DNA of 64,000 nucleotides from Halichondria panicea (GCF_963675165.1 NC_087388.1:3202800-3266799), one strand, 5' to 3'; positions 22,733 to 33,426 are shown, numbered from the stretch's first letter. A program made the numbers and translations. Notes: generated by a model not told the origin, from the letters alone.

Positions 22733-23509
22733 TGCACCTATCAATGTCAAGCCCCACCCCTGACATACGGGCAGTATAGGGGATTGGGTGATGGGGATTA
22801 TACATTTTCAATTATATTGAATGCCCAATAGGGTGGGGTTCCTCATGTGTATAATCCCCTATCAATCCCTTGTATATAATTATGGTGGGGGTACACTGGG
22901 GATTAACAGGGGATTTAGATTTTTTGTCAGCTAATTTTACTTAGAAGCTTTTATGTATACAGCTTTCATATTATTTTCTGCTTATTGTTATTAATTCGTG
23001 CTCGTCTTGTCAAGGGTACGTGCTGAGGTGTACCTTTGGGTGACCCACGGGTCATCCGTAGATACTATGGTACTATAGTTACTCTGGGCATACTGGTACG
23101 TGCTGGGGTGTACCTTTGGGTGACCCACGGGTCATCCCTAGATACTATGGTACTATAGTTACTTAGGGCATACTGGTACGTGCTGGGGTGTACCTTTGGG
23201 TGACCCACCGGTCATCCGTAGATGCTATGGTACTATAGTTACTCTGGGCATACTGGTGCGTGCTGGGATGTACCTTTGGGTGACCCACGGTAAGTGCTGG
23301 GGTATCTACCTATATGGGTATTTATACATTAGTATATGTGCTGATCATGCTGGTCCCATAGTATATTAGTTGGACCCTTATGATGCACTTATGTTAAGCC
23401 TGATGGCACCACCGGACAACCCTGGGAAAGTGAGTGCTAAAAGACCCCCTACTAATGCCCCTATATACTGCCCGTATGTCAGGAGTGGGGCTTGACATTG
23501 ATAGGTGCA
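22733..23509. mobile_element. 777-bp miniature element with long inverted repeats
   Basis: Ends begin TGCACCTATCAATGTCAAGC and the mirrored sequence closes at 23509. The inverted repeats run about 50 bp (to GGGCAGTATAGGGG), with few mismatches. The flanks read TTA on both sides, consistent with a 3-bp target duplication as in PIF/Harbinger, although a small indel relative to the empty-site copy leaves some doubt. The interior contains four tandem units at about 23015-23290 and no ORF. Confidence 0.8.
23015..23290. repeat. Four-copy tandem repeat, about 80-bp unit
   Basis: Units share GTACGTGCTGGGGTGTACC, TTTGGGTGACCCACGGGTCA and ATACTATGGTACTATAGTTA. The fourth copy is partial. The repeat sits inside the 777-bp miniature element. 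Confidence 0.9.
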
Positions 23510-24108
23510 TTACAACTTCACTCCTAGTGTTGTGGTAGCACAATTATTTGGTGAGTGTTGGCATAGCACTCAAGGTGCTATTGTATAACTACCCATTTTT
23601 AACACTTACTCTTTGTTAGTGATGATTTGATCCAGGGTAATCCAATCAGCCATTACAGCAGCAAATGGTACAGCAATAGTCAACCAAATATAGGCCATCC
23701 TTGATCCTATACCATCGATCCTGTATAAATATAGATTTGGTAAAGAGTTTAGAACAAACAAGCAACAATCACACTGAGCCACCACAGACGGTAAAGAGCA
23801 ACTATGCAATAAACACTAAACATTGAGGCTCTGATAATACAACCTATATACAACCAGCTAGGGGTGTTAAGTTACACGCTTTTCAGTTGGAGCGTTCTGC
23901 TTGCAAACTCTTAATATAATCATTACTTCATAGCTAGCTGGATGCTCAGACTATATCTATATCTATATCTATAGACTTGGAAACATCTAGATGCATAAAA
24001 TTCAATCTCAACGAGGAGTTAAGGCTGCAATTTTCATATTTTTGGGCTGTGTTGTTGTGCACAGATGTGCTTGTTTAGCACACACTCAAAATTGGACATT
24101 GAAAATAG

Positions 24109-24140
24109 GGGTGTTAATCAACACCCCATTTTTAACAGTG
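24109..24140 (-). repeat. Right terminal inverted repeat of the CACTA-like element
   Basis: Mirror of 15194-15225, ending ...TTTTTAACAGTG, followed by the TA duplication at 24141-24142. Confidence 0.92.
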
Positions 24141-24142
24141 TA

Positions 24143-24689
24143 GGCATCCTATCTCTGAGGTACGCAGCTGTAGCAACTGCCTCTGCCCAAAAACGATCCG
24201 ATAATTTTGCTTGAGCAATCATACACCGAGCAGCTTCCATGAGTGTGCAGTTCATTCTCTCTGCCACTCCGTTTTGTTGTGGTGAGTAGGGAGTTGTTAA
24301 TTCGTGTCGAATCCCTTGGCTCTTCAAGTAGGGCTTCAAATTCCTTGGAAACATATTCCCGATCGTAGTGTGTCGATATTTAGACCACATTCATTGTATT
24401 CCTTGAACTTATCTAGCACTTCAGATTTGTGTCGCATGAAGTAAACTTTGCAACACCTTGAGAAGTCATCAATGAACGTGACAAAGTACTTTTTTTCTCC
24501 AAATGACTCCGTTGGCATGGGACCACACACATCACTGTGTATGCGTTCCAACTTTCTTATTGAGCGGATTTCTCCCATTGGTTTAAATGGCTTCCTCTGT
24601 ATCTTTCCTTGGACGCAACTCTCACAGAAAGAGATATCTGGGGACTTCGAGACTCCGAGACTCTTACTCCCTTCACAATGGCGAAATCG
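24143..24689 (-). pseudogene. pol: Copia integrase segment between the two nested inserts
   Basis: From right to left on the minus strand, the post-HHCC region is followed by IHSDVCGPMPTESFGEKKYF, FVTFIDDFSRCCKVYFMRHK and TPYSPQQNGVAERMNCTLME. These carry the catalytic Asp, Asp and Glu of the integrase core. A frame shift near 24375 separates the second Asp from the Glu block. The segment stops at 24142, where the CACTA-like element interrupts it, and resumes at 15191. On its right it is interrupted by the 1.36-kb element at 24692. In the undisturbed element these pieces form one integrase. Confidence 0.9.
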
Positions 24690-24691
24690 TA

Positions 24692-26048
24692 TATGTGACA
24701 GGGCCTAGGAAAACACCCCTTAACGCGGGTATACCCGAGTTTATTTTTATTGTTGAATCGGATAAAGCGTTCTCTAAGCTTCAAAATGATACCAAGATCG
24801 ACCTCCTAGCTATTTTCTATCCGGAGATATGTTCGAGGGAACGCTACGAAGGTATTGCAACGCCCTCTTGAGTAAAACGCTCAAACGTCATGAATAATTG
24901 AAGTTCAATTATTGCCTTCCGGGCACTTCCGTATACTCATAAAGCTTCGTAAAAGATGTTCTGGAGAAGACAAGTTAGTAGCTAGCTAGTATAGCTATGT
25001 AGCTGGATTGCTTGGCACCTAGGAAGGATCTTCGAAGAAATAAAGAGGCAAAGACTGCCGTCGCTCGAATGGTAAGCTCTCATGTCTTGTTATAAGCTTG
25101 TACTTATTATCTGTGTAATGTATCAGTCTTATAAAAGATCCCTCACTTGTATGGAGCCTACAGAAAGTGTCTCTGTCCTTCATACAGCTTAAAGGAAGCC
25201 TAAGTGATCTATTATAGGTAGTCTTTCACTTAGTATTCGTCCGTATCGATCTAAGGCTTGATCCAACTTATTAGTAGCCTTATAAGAAGCTTTCCTCCTT
25301 TAATTTAGTACTGGTATCACTGCCATTGTGCTTAGTAGTAACAGGCCTGATGGGATGGGTGATCACATCATGGAGGGCCCAGGAAACTGCGTGGAATTGT
25401 CGTATAACATTTATATTGATGGTTCCCCCAGGTGGTGGTAAGTGTCAGAGGCCTGAGAAACGCTTGTCTATTGGCTAGAATGTAAGATATTGTGTCTATC
25501 TTAACTTACTACTTATCTGTAGGTTGTTATGGAGTGTTTATGAGGATAAGTGGCACGGGATACGTACATCTAAAGAAACAAGAGTGGATCTACGCCAAGC
25601 TAGCTAGCTAGATAGCTGCTCTTTCTAATCTATTTCTGTTGCTAAATTATGTTTGATAAGAAGTGGAGCTATAATATACCTGGCTCCTCTTGATGATTGT
25701 AAGTACTGGGCTGATGAAATAGTCCTTACAAGTTGGCCTCTTTTATTTGTTAAAAATAATTAACAATATTAGGGAAATTCCCAGGGAATTTCCCCTCACA
25801 TAGACAGTAAATTTCTTTCATTATAAAAAATGAACGTTCGGTGAGTTTCTTCAACGTCCGCGCTTGACCTGTTTAAAGCTTCGTAGAGACCCAAATTTTT
25901 ACAGGTAGGTAGAGGAAGGGTTGAAGTTAGCACCTAGCACCTGTGAAAAAAAAAATTTTTTGCCCATGTTTTTCATTTCTACTAAATTGGCTTATAGCTT
26001 AATTTAATTAGTGCCGCGTTAAGGGGGGTTTTCCTAGGCCCTGTCATA
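24692..26048. mobile_element. 1.36-kb non-autonomous DNA transposon inserted in Copia
   Basis: Left end TATGTGACAGGGCCTAGGAA and right end ...TTCCTAGGCCCTGTCATA are inverted over about 35 bp, including a CCCCTTAACGCG block. The right end lacks one base of the TGTGAC motif. TA flanks both sides (24690-24691 and 26049-26050). Removing the element and one TA restores the Copia frame. No transposase was found; interior frames are short. End sequence and target size match the 425-bp elements at 17473 and 40248 and the solo end at 10703, so these may share one mobilising enzyme (Tc1/mariner-like by target, unproven). Confidence 0.87.
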
Positions 26049-26050
26049 TA

Positions 26051-27306
26051 TCTGCTGCTGGTTCACATGACCTAGCCTTTGGTGCCAGAGATCGGCACTT
26101 TCTTCCTGCTGATTGCGGGCTGCAACTGACGCGTACTCAGGGGTTGTTGTCTTGCAATCCAGTTGATATAGTTTCCCTACGAGATAGCCCATACCAAGCA
26201 AACGTCCGCATTTCGACTTTCCAAACTTAAGAAAATTTCCTATAGACGCGGCTGCTCTTACTGAAAACAAGTTGCAGGCAAGTTTGGGGACATAGAGTAC
26301 TTGATACATTACACACCTTTTAGGATCACTCACTTTAAATTGCATGGACAGGTCAACTTTTCCAACACCGATAGCGTCCACAGTTCGACCATCTCACACT
26401 CGGTTTCGAGAATTCCTCATAGTCAGTGAGCAGCTCCTTTGCGTTGGTCATGTGACTTGATGCCCCTGAGTCTATCAGCCATCTCTTACTGGTTACAGAT
26501 GTCTGGGACGTACTCTGGGATGTTGTAAATGCACCAGTTTCCTCCGTGTAGATGTTTCTGCTGATTTTGCTTTATGTCTCGGTCGGTTTGGACAGTCTCT
26601 TCGGATGTGTCCCTCTTCACCACAGCCATAGCAAGTTATTCTGCCACGCTGAAAGCTGAAACTTTCGTTTACGTCCTCCCAGTAGAGCTGACGTATCTTG
26701 GTTTGATCCGCGCTGCTTAAACTCTCCATTTAGTTTGCTCTCTTCATGAACAAGGCTCTGCTGTACATAGCTTAGGGACACATTCTCTCGAGCTTCCAAG
26801 GCTGTCACCAGTGACGAATAACTCTGAGGTAAGCTTCCCAACAGCGTCACCACCTGGTCTTCTTCATCGACAGGAGCTCCAATTGAGGCCAGTCTATCTG
26901 TCAGTTCGTTCATCTGCTTTAAATGACCTTCAACTGACGTGTTCTCTCCCATTTCCATTCGAAAATATTGTTTCTTTAGGAGTAACTTATTGGCCAGTGT
27001 ATCACGCTCAAAGTGATCACGCAGAGTATCAGGCATCTTTTGCTCCATCACATGAAGTAATCAAATAGAGCCGGGATGTAGCAATTGTCATGACAATGGA
27101 CGAGAATGCCCTGCCCTTTGTGCTCTTCTTTCAAATTCAGCTGTCTGGGCTGGAGTAGCCTCTTCTCCGATAGTTTCTGAGCCATCCACGTGACCCCAAA
27201 GTCCTTTAGCCAGCAACATGTGTTTCATTTGGAATTTCCACGTAGACCAATTCGAGCCTTCCAGCTTATCAATCGACCACTTGTCGTCCGTCGTTCCTTC
27301 AGCCAT
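26051..27306 (-). pseudogene. gag: Copia gag, zinc knuckle, protease region and start of GAG-pre-integrase
   Basis: The start at 27306 gives MAEGTTDDKWSIDKLEGSNW, then WKFQMKHMLLAKGLWGHVDG, the usual Copia gag opening. A shift near 27100 is followed by a UBN2-like block (RMEMGENTSVEGHLKQMNEL, LGSLPQSYSSLVTALEARE). A CCHC zinc knuckle reads CYGCGEEGHIRRDCPNR (about 26600-26650). A protease-linker region follows, then VLYVPKLACNLFSVRAAASI and LWHQRLGHVNQQQ, the GAG-pre-integrase motif. It is cut at 26050 by the nested element. A frame break also separates the zinc knuckle from the protease region (about 26380-26500). Confidence 0.9.
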
Positions 27307-27399
27307 ACTCGAATAACAAGATTCTACTCAGCCAGTCACACTCCAGTTCGGTTTTCCAACTCTCAATCAATATACTAGCTTGTCAGTACAGGTAGGTGT

Positions 27400-27413
27400 C
27401 TGGGCCCATAACC
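27400..27413 (-). promoter_or_regulatory. Copia primer binding site (initiator tRNA-Met anticodon arm)
   Basis: The plus strand reads CTGGGCCCATAACC directly against the LTR. This equals the anticodon stem-loop of eukaryotic initiator tRNA-Met, with CAT as the anticodon. The element's own strand is thus complementary to an internal part of the tRNA, not its 3' end. That arrangement is known from Drosophila copia, where a tRNA-iMet half-molecule primes reverse transcription. The related fragment at 33904-33918 has the same site, extended by one matching base. Confidence 0.85.
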
Positions 27414-27629
27414 TGTTGTTATAATAGGTCTATGCTAAACCCTATGCTAGTTTAGTTGACTATTCAACAACAAGAGATAATAATAGACAGTCGCACACAA
27501 GAGACAAAAATTAGGAGTAAGAACATGTGCTAAAGTAAAAATGAACACAATGGCTACAGAATATTCTAGAATGTTCTACAGAGTATTCTAGAATGTTCCA
27601 TTACGTAATAATTACATAACATAACAACA
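27414..27629 (-). repeat. Copia 5' LTR
   Basis: 216 bp, ends TGTTGTTA and AACAACA. It contains a roughly 30-bp block (TCGCACACAAGAGACAAAAA onward) absent from the other LTR, and the same paired TATTCTAGAATGTTC motifs. A CATAA duplication lies near its right end. Confidence 0.92.
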
Positions 27630-27699
27630 GCAACCACCTGCATGCGCACTACCTTTTATTTTTAGACTGCGCATAATGCGCACTTGGTCATTAACTTCT

Positions 27700-28060
27700 T
27701 ATGTAATGTTTAATAATCATTTCCATGACAAAAATAGTGATGTAAAAATAGTGATGTAAGAATGATGTGGAGCACAAACATCTAAAAAAAGAACAGTAAG
27801 TTGAGAGAACAACACACAGTGCACATTGGCACTGGGAATACATTGGGAACAAAGCATAAAGAATTGGAGGATTGCAAGTAAAAATAATTATCTCACAAAA
27901 CTTCTCAATGTCCGAAGCCAGTGGCACGAGAATCCCCAGGTTATATAATATGGTTATATAATATTGGGAATACATTGGGAATTGTCATGTTAGTCCACAA
28001 AAATTGTTATCATACAATCTGACAAGGGAGACAAAAACACATACTTTCACTAACACTGGC
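27700..28060. repeat. Dispersed repeat related to 51590-52380
   Basis: Shared blocks include CACTGGGAATACATTGGGAA, TTGCAAGTAAAAA(T/C)AATTATCTCAC, GCCAGTGGCAC and ATCCCCAGGTTAT-like sequence, ending near GTTATCATACAATCTGACAA. It is shorter than the copy at 51.6 kb. The repeated GGGAATACATTGGGAA motif recurs several times in each. It is non-coding. Confidence 0.75.
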
Positions 28061-28670
28061 CGACACGTTGATCTTCTATGGAGCATCTTTCTTTGCTTGC
28101 TGAATTGCCAGTATATTTCACACACTCAGAGGCTAAGTCAGCTCAAAAGCTGAACTAGGAAAATCTATAAACACACAGAGCTTACTTGTGAAATGATCGG
28201 GTTGGCTCCTCCGTTCGAAACTTAGAGATCCTGTCAGAGTAACTATTCTTGCAACAAAGTTGCCTGCAGAAAACTGCTACTGCTTCTAAATTAATTTGGT
28301 TCCGCGGTGGGCGGTAATACGTATGAAATCATAACCACGGCTATTCGGTTGACATGAAATTTCCTTGTAAAACTAATTACTAGAGTGCAAACCCTCGGCT
28401 GGTGACACAATAATAAAGAAAAGAAACCATGCATGTAGCATGTATGAAAATAAAACTAAACTAACAACGTACAACGTACATGCATGAGACATGCACTGGA
28501 TCACAGCGAACCTCCAGGCTGGAGTCAGTCAACAACCAGTCACAATTCTACATTCTTGATGCTGAAAATACTGAAAATACATCCCGTACCTAGATCCCGT
28601 ACCTAGGCCACGTGGCAAGTTTAAGCTTCTTAGCTTTTGCTCGCTATTTAACATCAAAATCTGCTACTAT
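28061..28670. other. No gene seen
   Basis: No supported feature. Short duplications occur near 28562-28605 (CTGAAAATA and ATCCCGTACCTAG, each twice). Confidence 0.45.
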
Positions 28671-28674
28671 TTAA

Positions 28675-29463
28675 CCCTTTCCCGGCGGGACAACATATGT
28701 TGTCCAGCGGACCGAGATTTTTCAAAAATTTGCTGTGCACACTGTGTTGGAGCTATGCGCACGCTGTAGGTACCAGCACATGCGCATTGAGCTGCTCTTT
28801 CATTGAGCTGCTCTTTCACGTGGTATTTTCAACATATTGCTTCGAGGTGCACTTTGTGCAGTACTGTCGAAAGAAAAGTGACCGTTTGATCTTCGTAGTA
28901 CAACCTCAGTGGGGTTCTAGAGCTGCTAGACAGTGAGAATATCGATGCTTATGGCCTTGTAGAGTGAGAGGACAGTGACTGGGATCGTAGCTAGGTAGGA
29001 AGCTACCTCAAGCTAGAGTACTGTATTCTGATAGCTTCAGGATAGCTTCAGTATCAGTATAGGTTTGCTTAGGCTAGTTAGTACAGCAGTGGATATCATG
29101 AGCCACCATTGACGTGTGTGTAGGTGAAGAACGTAAGGGATATGACCTCGCAGAGAAGTTTCGGCAGATCCTGATCGAACTATGTCACCGTGAGAACATT
29201 GAGAACACTTACTTAGCACTTACTTAGTGTCTATTGTCGTATAATATTGTTTGTGTACATGTTTGTAAACAATCGCTAATTAGTTGGGGGTGGTCAGTTG
29301 CTAGGTAACGATGATGATGTCATGGTACCCCCAGGGTCTGGGCTACCTGTAGGAAATAGTTACGAGTGATTTCAATGTATGGTTCATAAGATATGGATTT
29401 TTAAAGAAAAGCGTGTATTTATTCTGTATTAGTATTATTTTGTTTTAATTAAAGCCGGGAAAG
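28675..29463 (+). mobile_element. piggyBac-like miniature element (longest copy)
   Basis: It follows TTAA (28671-28674), begins CCCTTTCCCGGCG, and near 29452-29461 shows the mirrored GCCGGGAAAG. The right TTAA is not preserved. Non-coding blocks are shared with 1785, 7549, 34960 and 43850. About 790 bp. The short frames across it are not conserved between copies. Confidence 0.75.
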
Positions 29464-29799
29464 CCAAGATATTGTTGTGTGAAGGCTGTAAACGCAGTGC
29501 TATGGCATCCAGGTGACTTGTTACAAACAAACAAACAGACAAACACCCGTGGCCGCCAACGGGTAGGTCTATACAAACATAGATAAAGAGAGGGATTGGC
29601 AACGGAAGTTAAAACGTAGACTTTTGTGCAGGGGGTGTGGCTTAATCCTCCCAAAATTGTTTCTAGATTGTTGAGAGCGTGAGAAGGTACATAGCGAGTG
29701 GCTAAATGCAGTACGTTAGCCTGTGTAAATGACCGTGAATCTCATTATAATTGCACCGTAGCTAGCCTATAGGGGGCGGCTAATAATAATTATATTCAG

Positions 29800-30125
29800 T
29801 CGGGTTAGGGTTAGGGTCTGGAGAGTCTGGAGAGTCTTAAGAGACTGGCGAGTCCTGAGATTCTGGAGAGTCTAGCGAGTGCCTGGAGCGAGTGCCTGGA
29901 GTCTAGCGAGTCTGGATGGAGTCCTGAGAGTCTAGCGAGTGCCTGGAGTCTAGCGAGCCCTGAGTCCTAAGAGTCTGGCGAGTCCTGAGAGTCTGGCGAG
30001 TCCTGAGAGTCTGGCGAGTCTAGCGAGTCTGGAGAGTCTAGCGAGTCCTGAGAGTTCTGAGAGTCTGGTAAGTCCTAGAGAATGTTGAGAGTTTAGCGTG
30101 TCCTGAGAGCCTGGGGATTCTAGAG
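29800..30125 (+). repeat. G-rich minisatellite (GAGTCTGG/GAGTCTAGC units)
   Basis: About 300 bp of irregular 9-13 bp units built on GAGTCTGGC, GAGTCTAGC and GAGTCCTGA. It is preceded by GGGTTAGGGTTAGGG, two and a half telomere-like hexamers, probably coincidental. Strand asymmetry is strong. No coding function is apparent. Confidence 0.9.
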
Positions 30126-30304
30126 ACTGCTATAGTGCTGCTATAGTGTGAGTAGAGTACTATAAATTCTAATCATGATTGTATAATTATCACAAGGCAC
30201 ATAATAATAAATGGTTTTGATCAGAAAAGATATATTATTTTTACTATTATTTTTTCAGACACGTATTTACAGAGAAAAGAGTTAAGAGTTTTCGTTTAGA
30301 GTTT

Positions 30305-30485
30305 TCGTTTAGCACGGGCGGCCCGCAATAGTGACTTTTTTGCGAAATTCTAATTCTGCGATACTTAGGAAGTAGCTCGAACTACGCACATCCCTGAAGA
30401 GGAAGAGCTGTAGAGGAAGAGCTGTAGAATCACGTGCAATTTAGTCTAGAATTTTCCAAGCCACGTTTCTATGTTAAAATTTCAT
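30305..30485 (+). repeat. Dispersed repeat, copy 1 (second at 54895-55045)
   Basis: The inverse of 54895-55045: CAATAGTGACTTTTTTGCGA, ATTCTGCGATACTTAGGAAG and ACGTGCAATTTAGTCTAGAA recur there on the other strand. Exact duplications (AGAGTTTTCGTTTAG and AGAGGAAGAGCTGTAG, each twice) occur only in this copy, so they arose after the copies split. Confidence 0.85.
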
Positions 30486-30489
30486 TAGC

Positions 30490-31825
30490 ATCTTAGCTAT
30501 GGCCAGGTGGCGAGAAAGGACAACACTGGGTAGCTTGAATCGTGGAGCACTGAAGAGAAACGCCTCCACTCGACAAGACAGTGTTTCGACATCAAGAACT
30601 TGCTGTGCGACTTCTCTGCACAATTCCTAACCTCTGGGACTGGGGTCTGTCTGCACACTTGCGCTGATTGTACTGGGACTGGCGTTTCTCTCATCTACTG
30701 AAGTCTGCACTCTCCAGGCTTGCTAGTAATCAAGAGTGTACAATAATTGTCCATAAACCATCGAGTATACACATCGAATTATCAAGAGTACAGAGGGTTG
30801 TAAACGTTCTGTAAACTTGAAGCTAACTTGAAGGTCACAGTTTACAAACACAGGTACATGACCTGGTGCCTGGTGCATGGGTGCTGTTGTAATTATGCTA
30901 TAATTATGCTAAATAAATTGCCATGAATATAAATAATTATTACATGGATGGCATGCATGATTAGTTCACATCACACCATGCAGACTTCGACTGCCATAAT
31001 GTTCCACTTTATTCTTTCCGGTTGAACGTTAGCCTTAAACCACGTTCCACGTTCCATTGATATAGAGTATTTTCCAATTCTTGTTTTCAGATCTAAATCC
31101 TTAGTTGTAAGTGGGCTTTGTCTGTGGGTAAGAATGCCTATAATATGTAGTGTGCATGTGCTCCCACATGCCTGTGGGGGTCGGCCGCGGACTCCTGTGT
31201 AGGTATAAGAGTGCTCCCACATGTCAGCTACGCCGGCTTTGTCTGTGGGGTCAGACTGTATATATAAATGTGCCTACGTGTATTACTGTCATAATTATGT
31301 ATTACCTTAATTCTGCATATGATTGTTTTTCTGTAGAAATGTTGAATGAAGAATGCGGCTGTTACATTTTGTATATGACATTGTATTATTGTATTCCGTG
31401 CTACCACAACTGCAATAAAATTTACATGATCAGTTCCTATTTCTCTTCCAAAATGTACCCAACAGTCACGATAAGCAATGAGACGGGAATATAACACAAG
31501 TTTGGCACAGGTATAGCAGGCCAAACTTCCATGGGTTTACCATACCAAACTTTACAAACATGACTTTCAAAGAAGTTGACAGCAACCAACCATACTTCTT
31601 TTTTGATGTGACATTAAAAGGCGACTTTTTTTAGAGCCTAAAATGAATTTCCCGAGCTTGACTGCATTGCACTTAAGAAACAGAGTAAGAACTTCAAAAG
31701 TTTGGTTTGTACAGATTCTGTTTCAGCCCATCTTTTTCAAAGGCATCTTCAAAGGCTGGTGACAATAAAGGCTGGTGACAATGGCTCAATAATTTCGTTA
31801 CCACTAAGATTCATGTGACAGGGAG
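30490..31825. other. No supported gene
   Basis: Frames of 60-110 codons exist on both strands but none carries a recognisable motif. Local duplications lie near 30888-30915 and 31745-31785 (AAAGGCTGGTGACAAT twice). Confidence 0.4.
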
Positions 31826-32116
31826 CCCTTAGAACATTGAGGAAAAGTCACTCTTCCGGCCAAAATTGTACAGAGCAATCACGAGAGTAGAATTCCATTT
31901 AGTTTTTCGAACGTAAAAAGCCAAAAAGAATAAACTGGTCCGTACTCTAAAATGCAAGTCTGCATGTAGAAGAAGATTATATTCCATACAGCTGCTCGAA
32001 TAAAGCCAAAAAGTATAAACTGGTCCGTACTCTAAAATGCAAGTCTTCATGTGTGCATGTAGATGAAGATTATATTCCATATAGCTGCTCGAATAAATAA
32101 AACTCAATCAACAGCG

Positions 32117-32520
32117 TACTACAAAGGAATCCACAAGGAATCCACAAGTGATTGAATTTCTTCAAACTGATTTTGTTTTATAAGTTCTCTTTCTTTCCAA
32201 ATGCGTACCATGTGCTTAGCAGAAATTGAACGACGACACAAAAGTGAACAAGCTTTGGTGAACAATTGCCAGCAGTTGAAAGAAATCACGAAATGGCAGT
32301 AGATGTTTTAAACAATGCAATGAAAACAATACAGTCCAATTGCGCCATTGTTCAGCAGTAAAACCAGAATATTTTAGATAGAGGATGGTGTCCTTCCAAC
32401 ATGGTATCCTTCCAACATCATTGGGTACTACAAAGGAATCCACAAGTGATTGAATTTCTTCAAACTGATTTTGTTTTATAAGTTCTCTTTCTTTCCAAAT
32501 GCGTACCATGTGCTTAGCAG
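32117..32520. repeat. Duplicated segment within a transposase relic
   Basis: About 95 bp (from TACAAAGGAATCCACAAGTG to GTACCATGTGCTTAGCAG) occurs at 32117-32221 and again, nearly identical, at 32428-32520. The second copy is in coding context in the tnp2-type ORF; the first is displaced and unconnected. The stretch just left (31935-32100) contains another roughly 80-bp duplicated unit (CTGGTCCGTACTCTAAAATG). Confidence 0.85.
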
Positions 32521-32665
32521 TACCCAAAAGAAGGTTATGCATTGGGTCAATGACACACATAGCAACAGGATCGACATATGGCAACTTAAAACTTAAGTAA
32601 GCAACTGTACCTACAACCATGCTCCCGTTCAATGACAGTTTCAGCTGCTTGTGTCTTAGCAGCAA
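32216..32665 (-). pseudogene. tnp2-type (CACTA) transposase fragment
   Basis: The minus strand encodes PYVDPVAMCVIDPMHNLLLG, TAKHMVRIWKE and then YSGFTAEQWRNWTVLFSLHC. DPMHNLxLGxAKH followed by FxAEQWxNWxxLFS is the signature of the Tnp2/DUF4218 region of EnSpm/CACTA transposases. About 150 residues remain open, without the upstream catalytic part. It belongs to a different lineage from the element at 15194-24140, whose transposase lacks the DPMHNLLLG wording. Frames at 33020-33244 on the same strand may be an upstream exon but are not recognisable. Confidence 0.75.
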
Positions 32666-33426
32666 CGTGTTTTTTCTGCAAAACGCCTGTGTGAGTTCAC
32701 ATTCCTTAATTCCCAGTTTTCTCTATCAAAACCGGCAAAGATTTAAAGCACTTCGAGCAGGCACTATGACCAACAAATCCGCATACTTTGCGTGCCGCGG
32801 GGATGTCGCAGGCAACACCACTCTCAAGGACAACACCCGAGTTTTAATTCCTCTACTAGCGGATACAAAAATGTGTTAATTCCCACAATCAATATGTTGT
32901 TAGGCAAGAAACGATTGATTGATTGCAATGTAAAGGACACCACCAGAATTTTGAGTGGGTCTAAACCAGTCCACATGTAAAGTAAGTGCATAGTTGTATA
33001 TGTAAGAAAGGGACATTAACTATTTGAAACTGGTTCCAAATGATGGTACCATCATTATATGTCGGCCAATACATTGCTTCCGTTTTTCGTGATCACCACT
33101 CTTCACACTTTCTATGGAAATCAGGCTGAGACAAACATTTTTTAAGGTAGTCAATTTTAGAGTATATCTGTCGGGGTTTAAGAATGGTACTTTTAAGAAT
33201 GGTACTGTGATGTTCTTACAGTTTTTAACAGAGGAGTATGGCATGCTTTTCGGTGCCAGGGTGATCTGGAAATCGGCATTTCATTGATCTCCAATGACAA
33301 CTGTACATCGGTCAATATCATATATTTCACTACAAGAAGGACAGCAGGCATATTTTTTGAAGTTATCAGCAGTTCTTGCCGATACAGTTGAAGACATCAA
33401 TTGACCAAGCACAGCTATAAACCGTG

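Larger units (their letters stand above)
15194..24140. mobile_element. EnSpm/CACTA-like DNA transposon inserted in Copia
   Basis: Near-perfect 32-bp terminal inverted repeats begin CACTGTTAAAAATGGGGTGT on each side, with one mismatch. They are flanked by TA (15192-15193 and 24141-24142). Taking out the element and one TA restores the Copia reading frame, which confirms the boundaries and a 2-bp target duplication. CACTG ends favour EnSpm/CACTA, although 3-bp duplications are the commoner value there. Two divergent genes start about 285 bp apart near the middle: a SAM gene on minus and a C2H2-transposase gene on plus. Other contents are a 425-bp miniature element, a fragment of another, and a 777-bp miniature element in the right arm. 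Confidence 0.9.
12918..27629 (-). mobile_element. Copia-type LTR retrotransposon with two nested DNA transposons
   Basis: Both LTRs are present (12918-13107 and 27414-27629), each with TGTTGTTA...AACAACA ends. The flanks show a 5-bp target duplication GCAAC (12913-12917 and 27630-27634). The order on the minus strand is gag, zinc knuckle, GAG-pre-integrase, integrase, reverse transcriptase, RNase H, which is the Copia order. Subtracting the inserts at 15194-24140 and 24692-26048 leaves about 4.4 kb, normal for Copia. The coding region has several frameshifts and small duplications, so the copy looks dead. The LTRs differ mainly by a roughly 30-bp block present only in the right one, plus scattered changes. 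Confidence 0.93.

Noticed and set aside
29803-29818. Telomere-like GGGTTAGGGTTAGGG
   Set aside because: Only about two and a half units. Too short to call an interstitial telomere.
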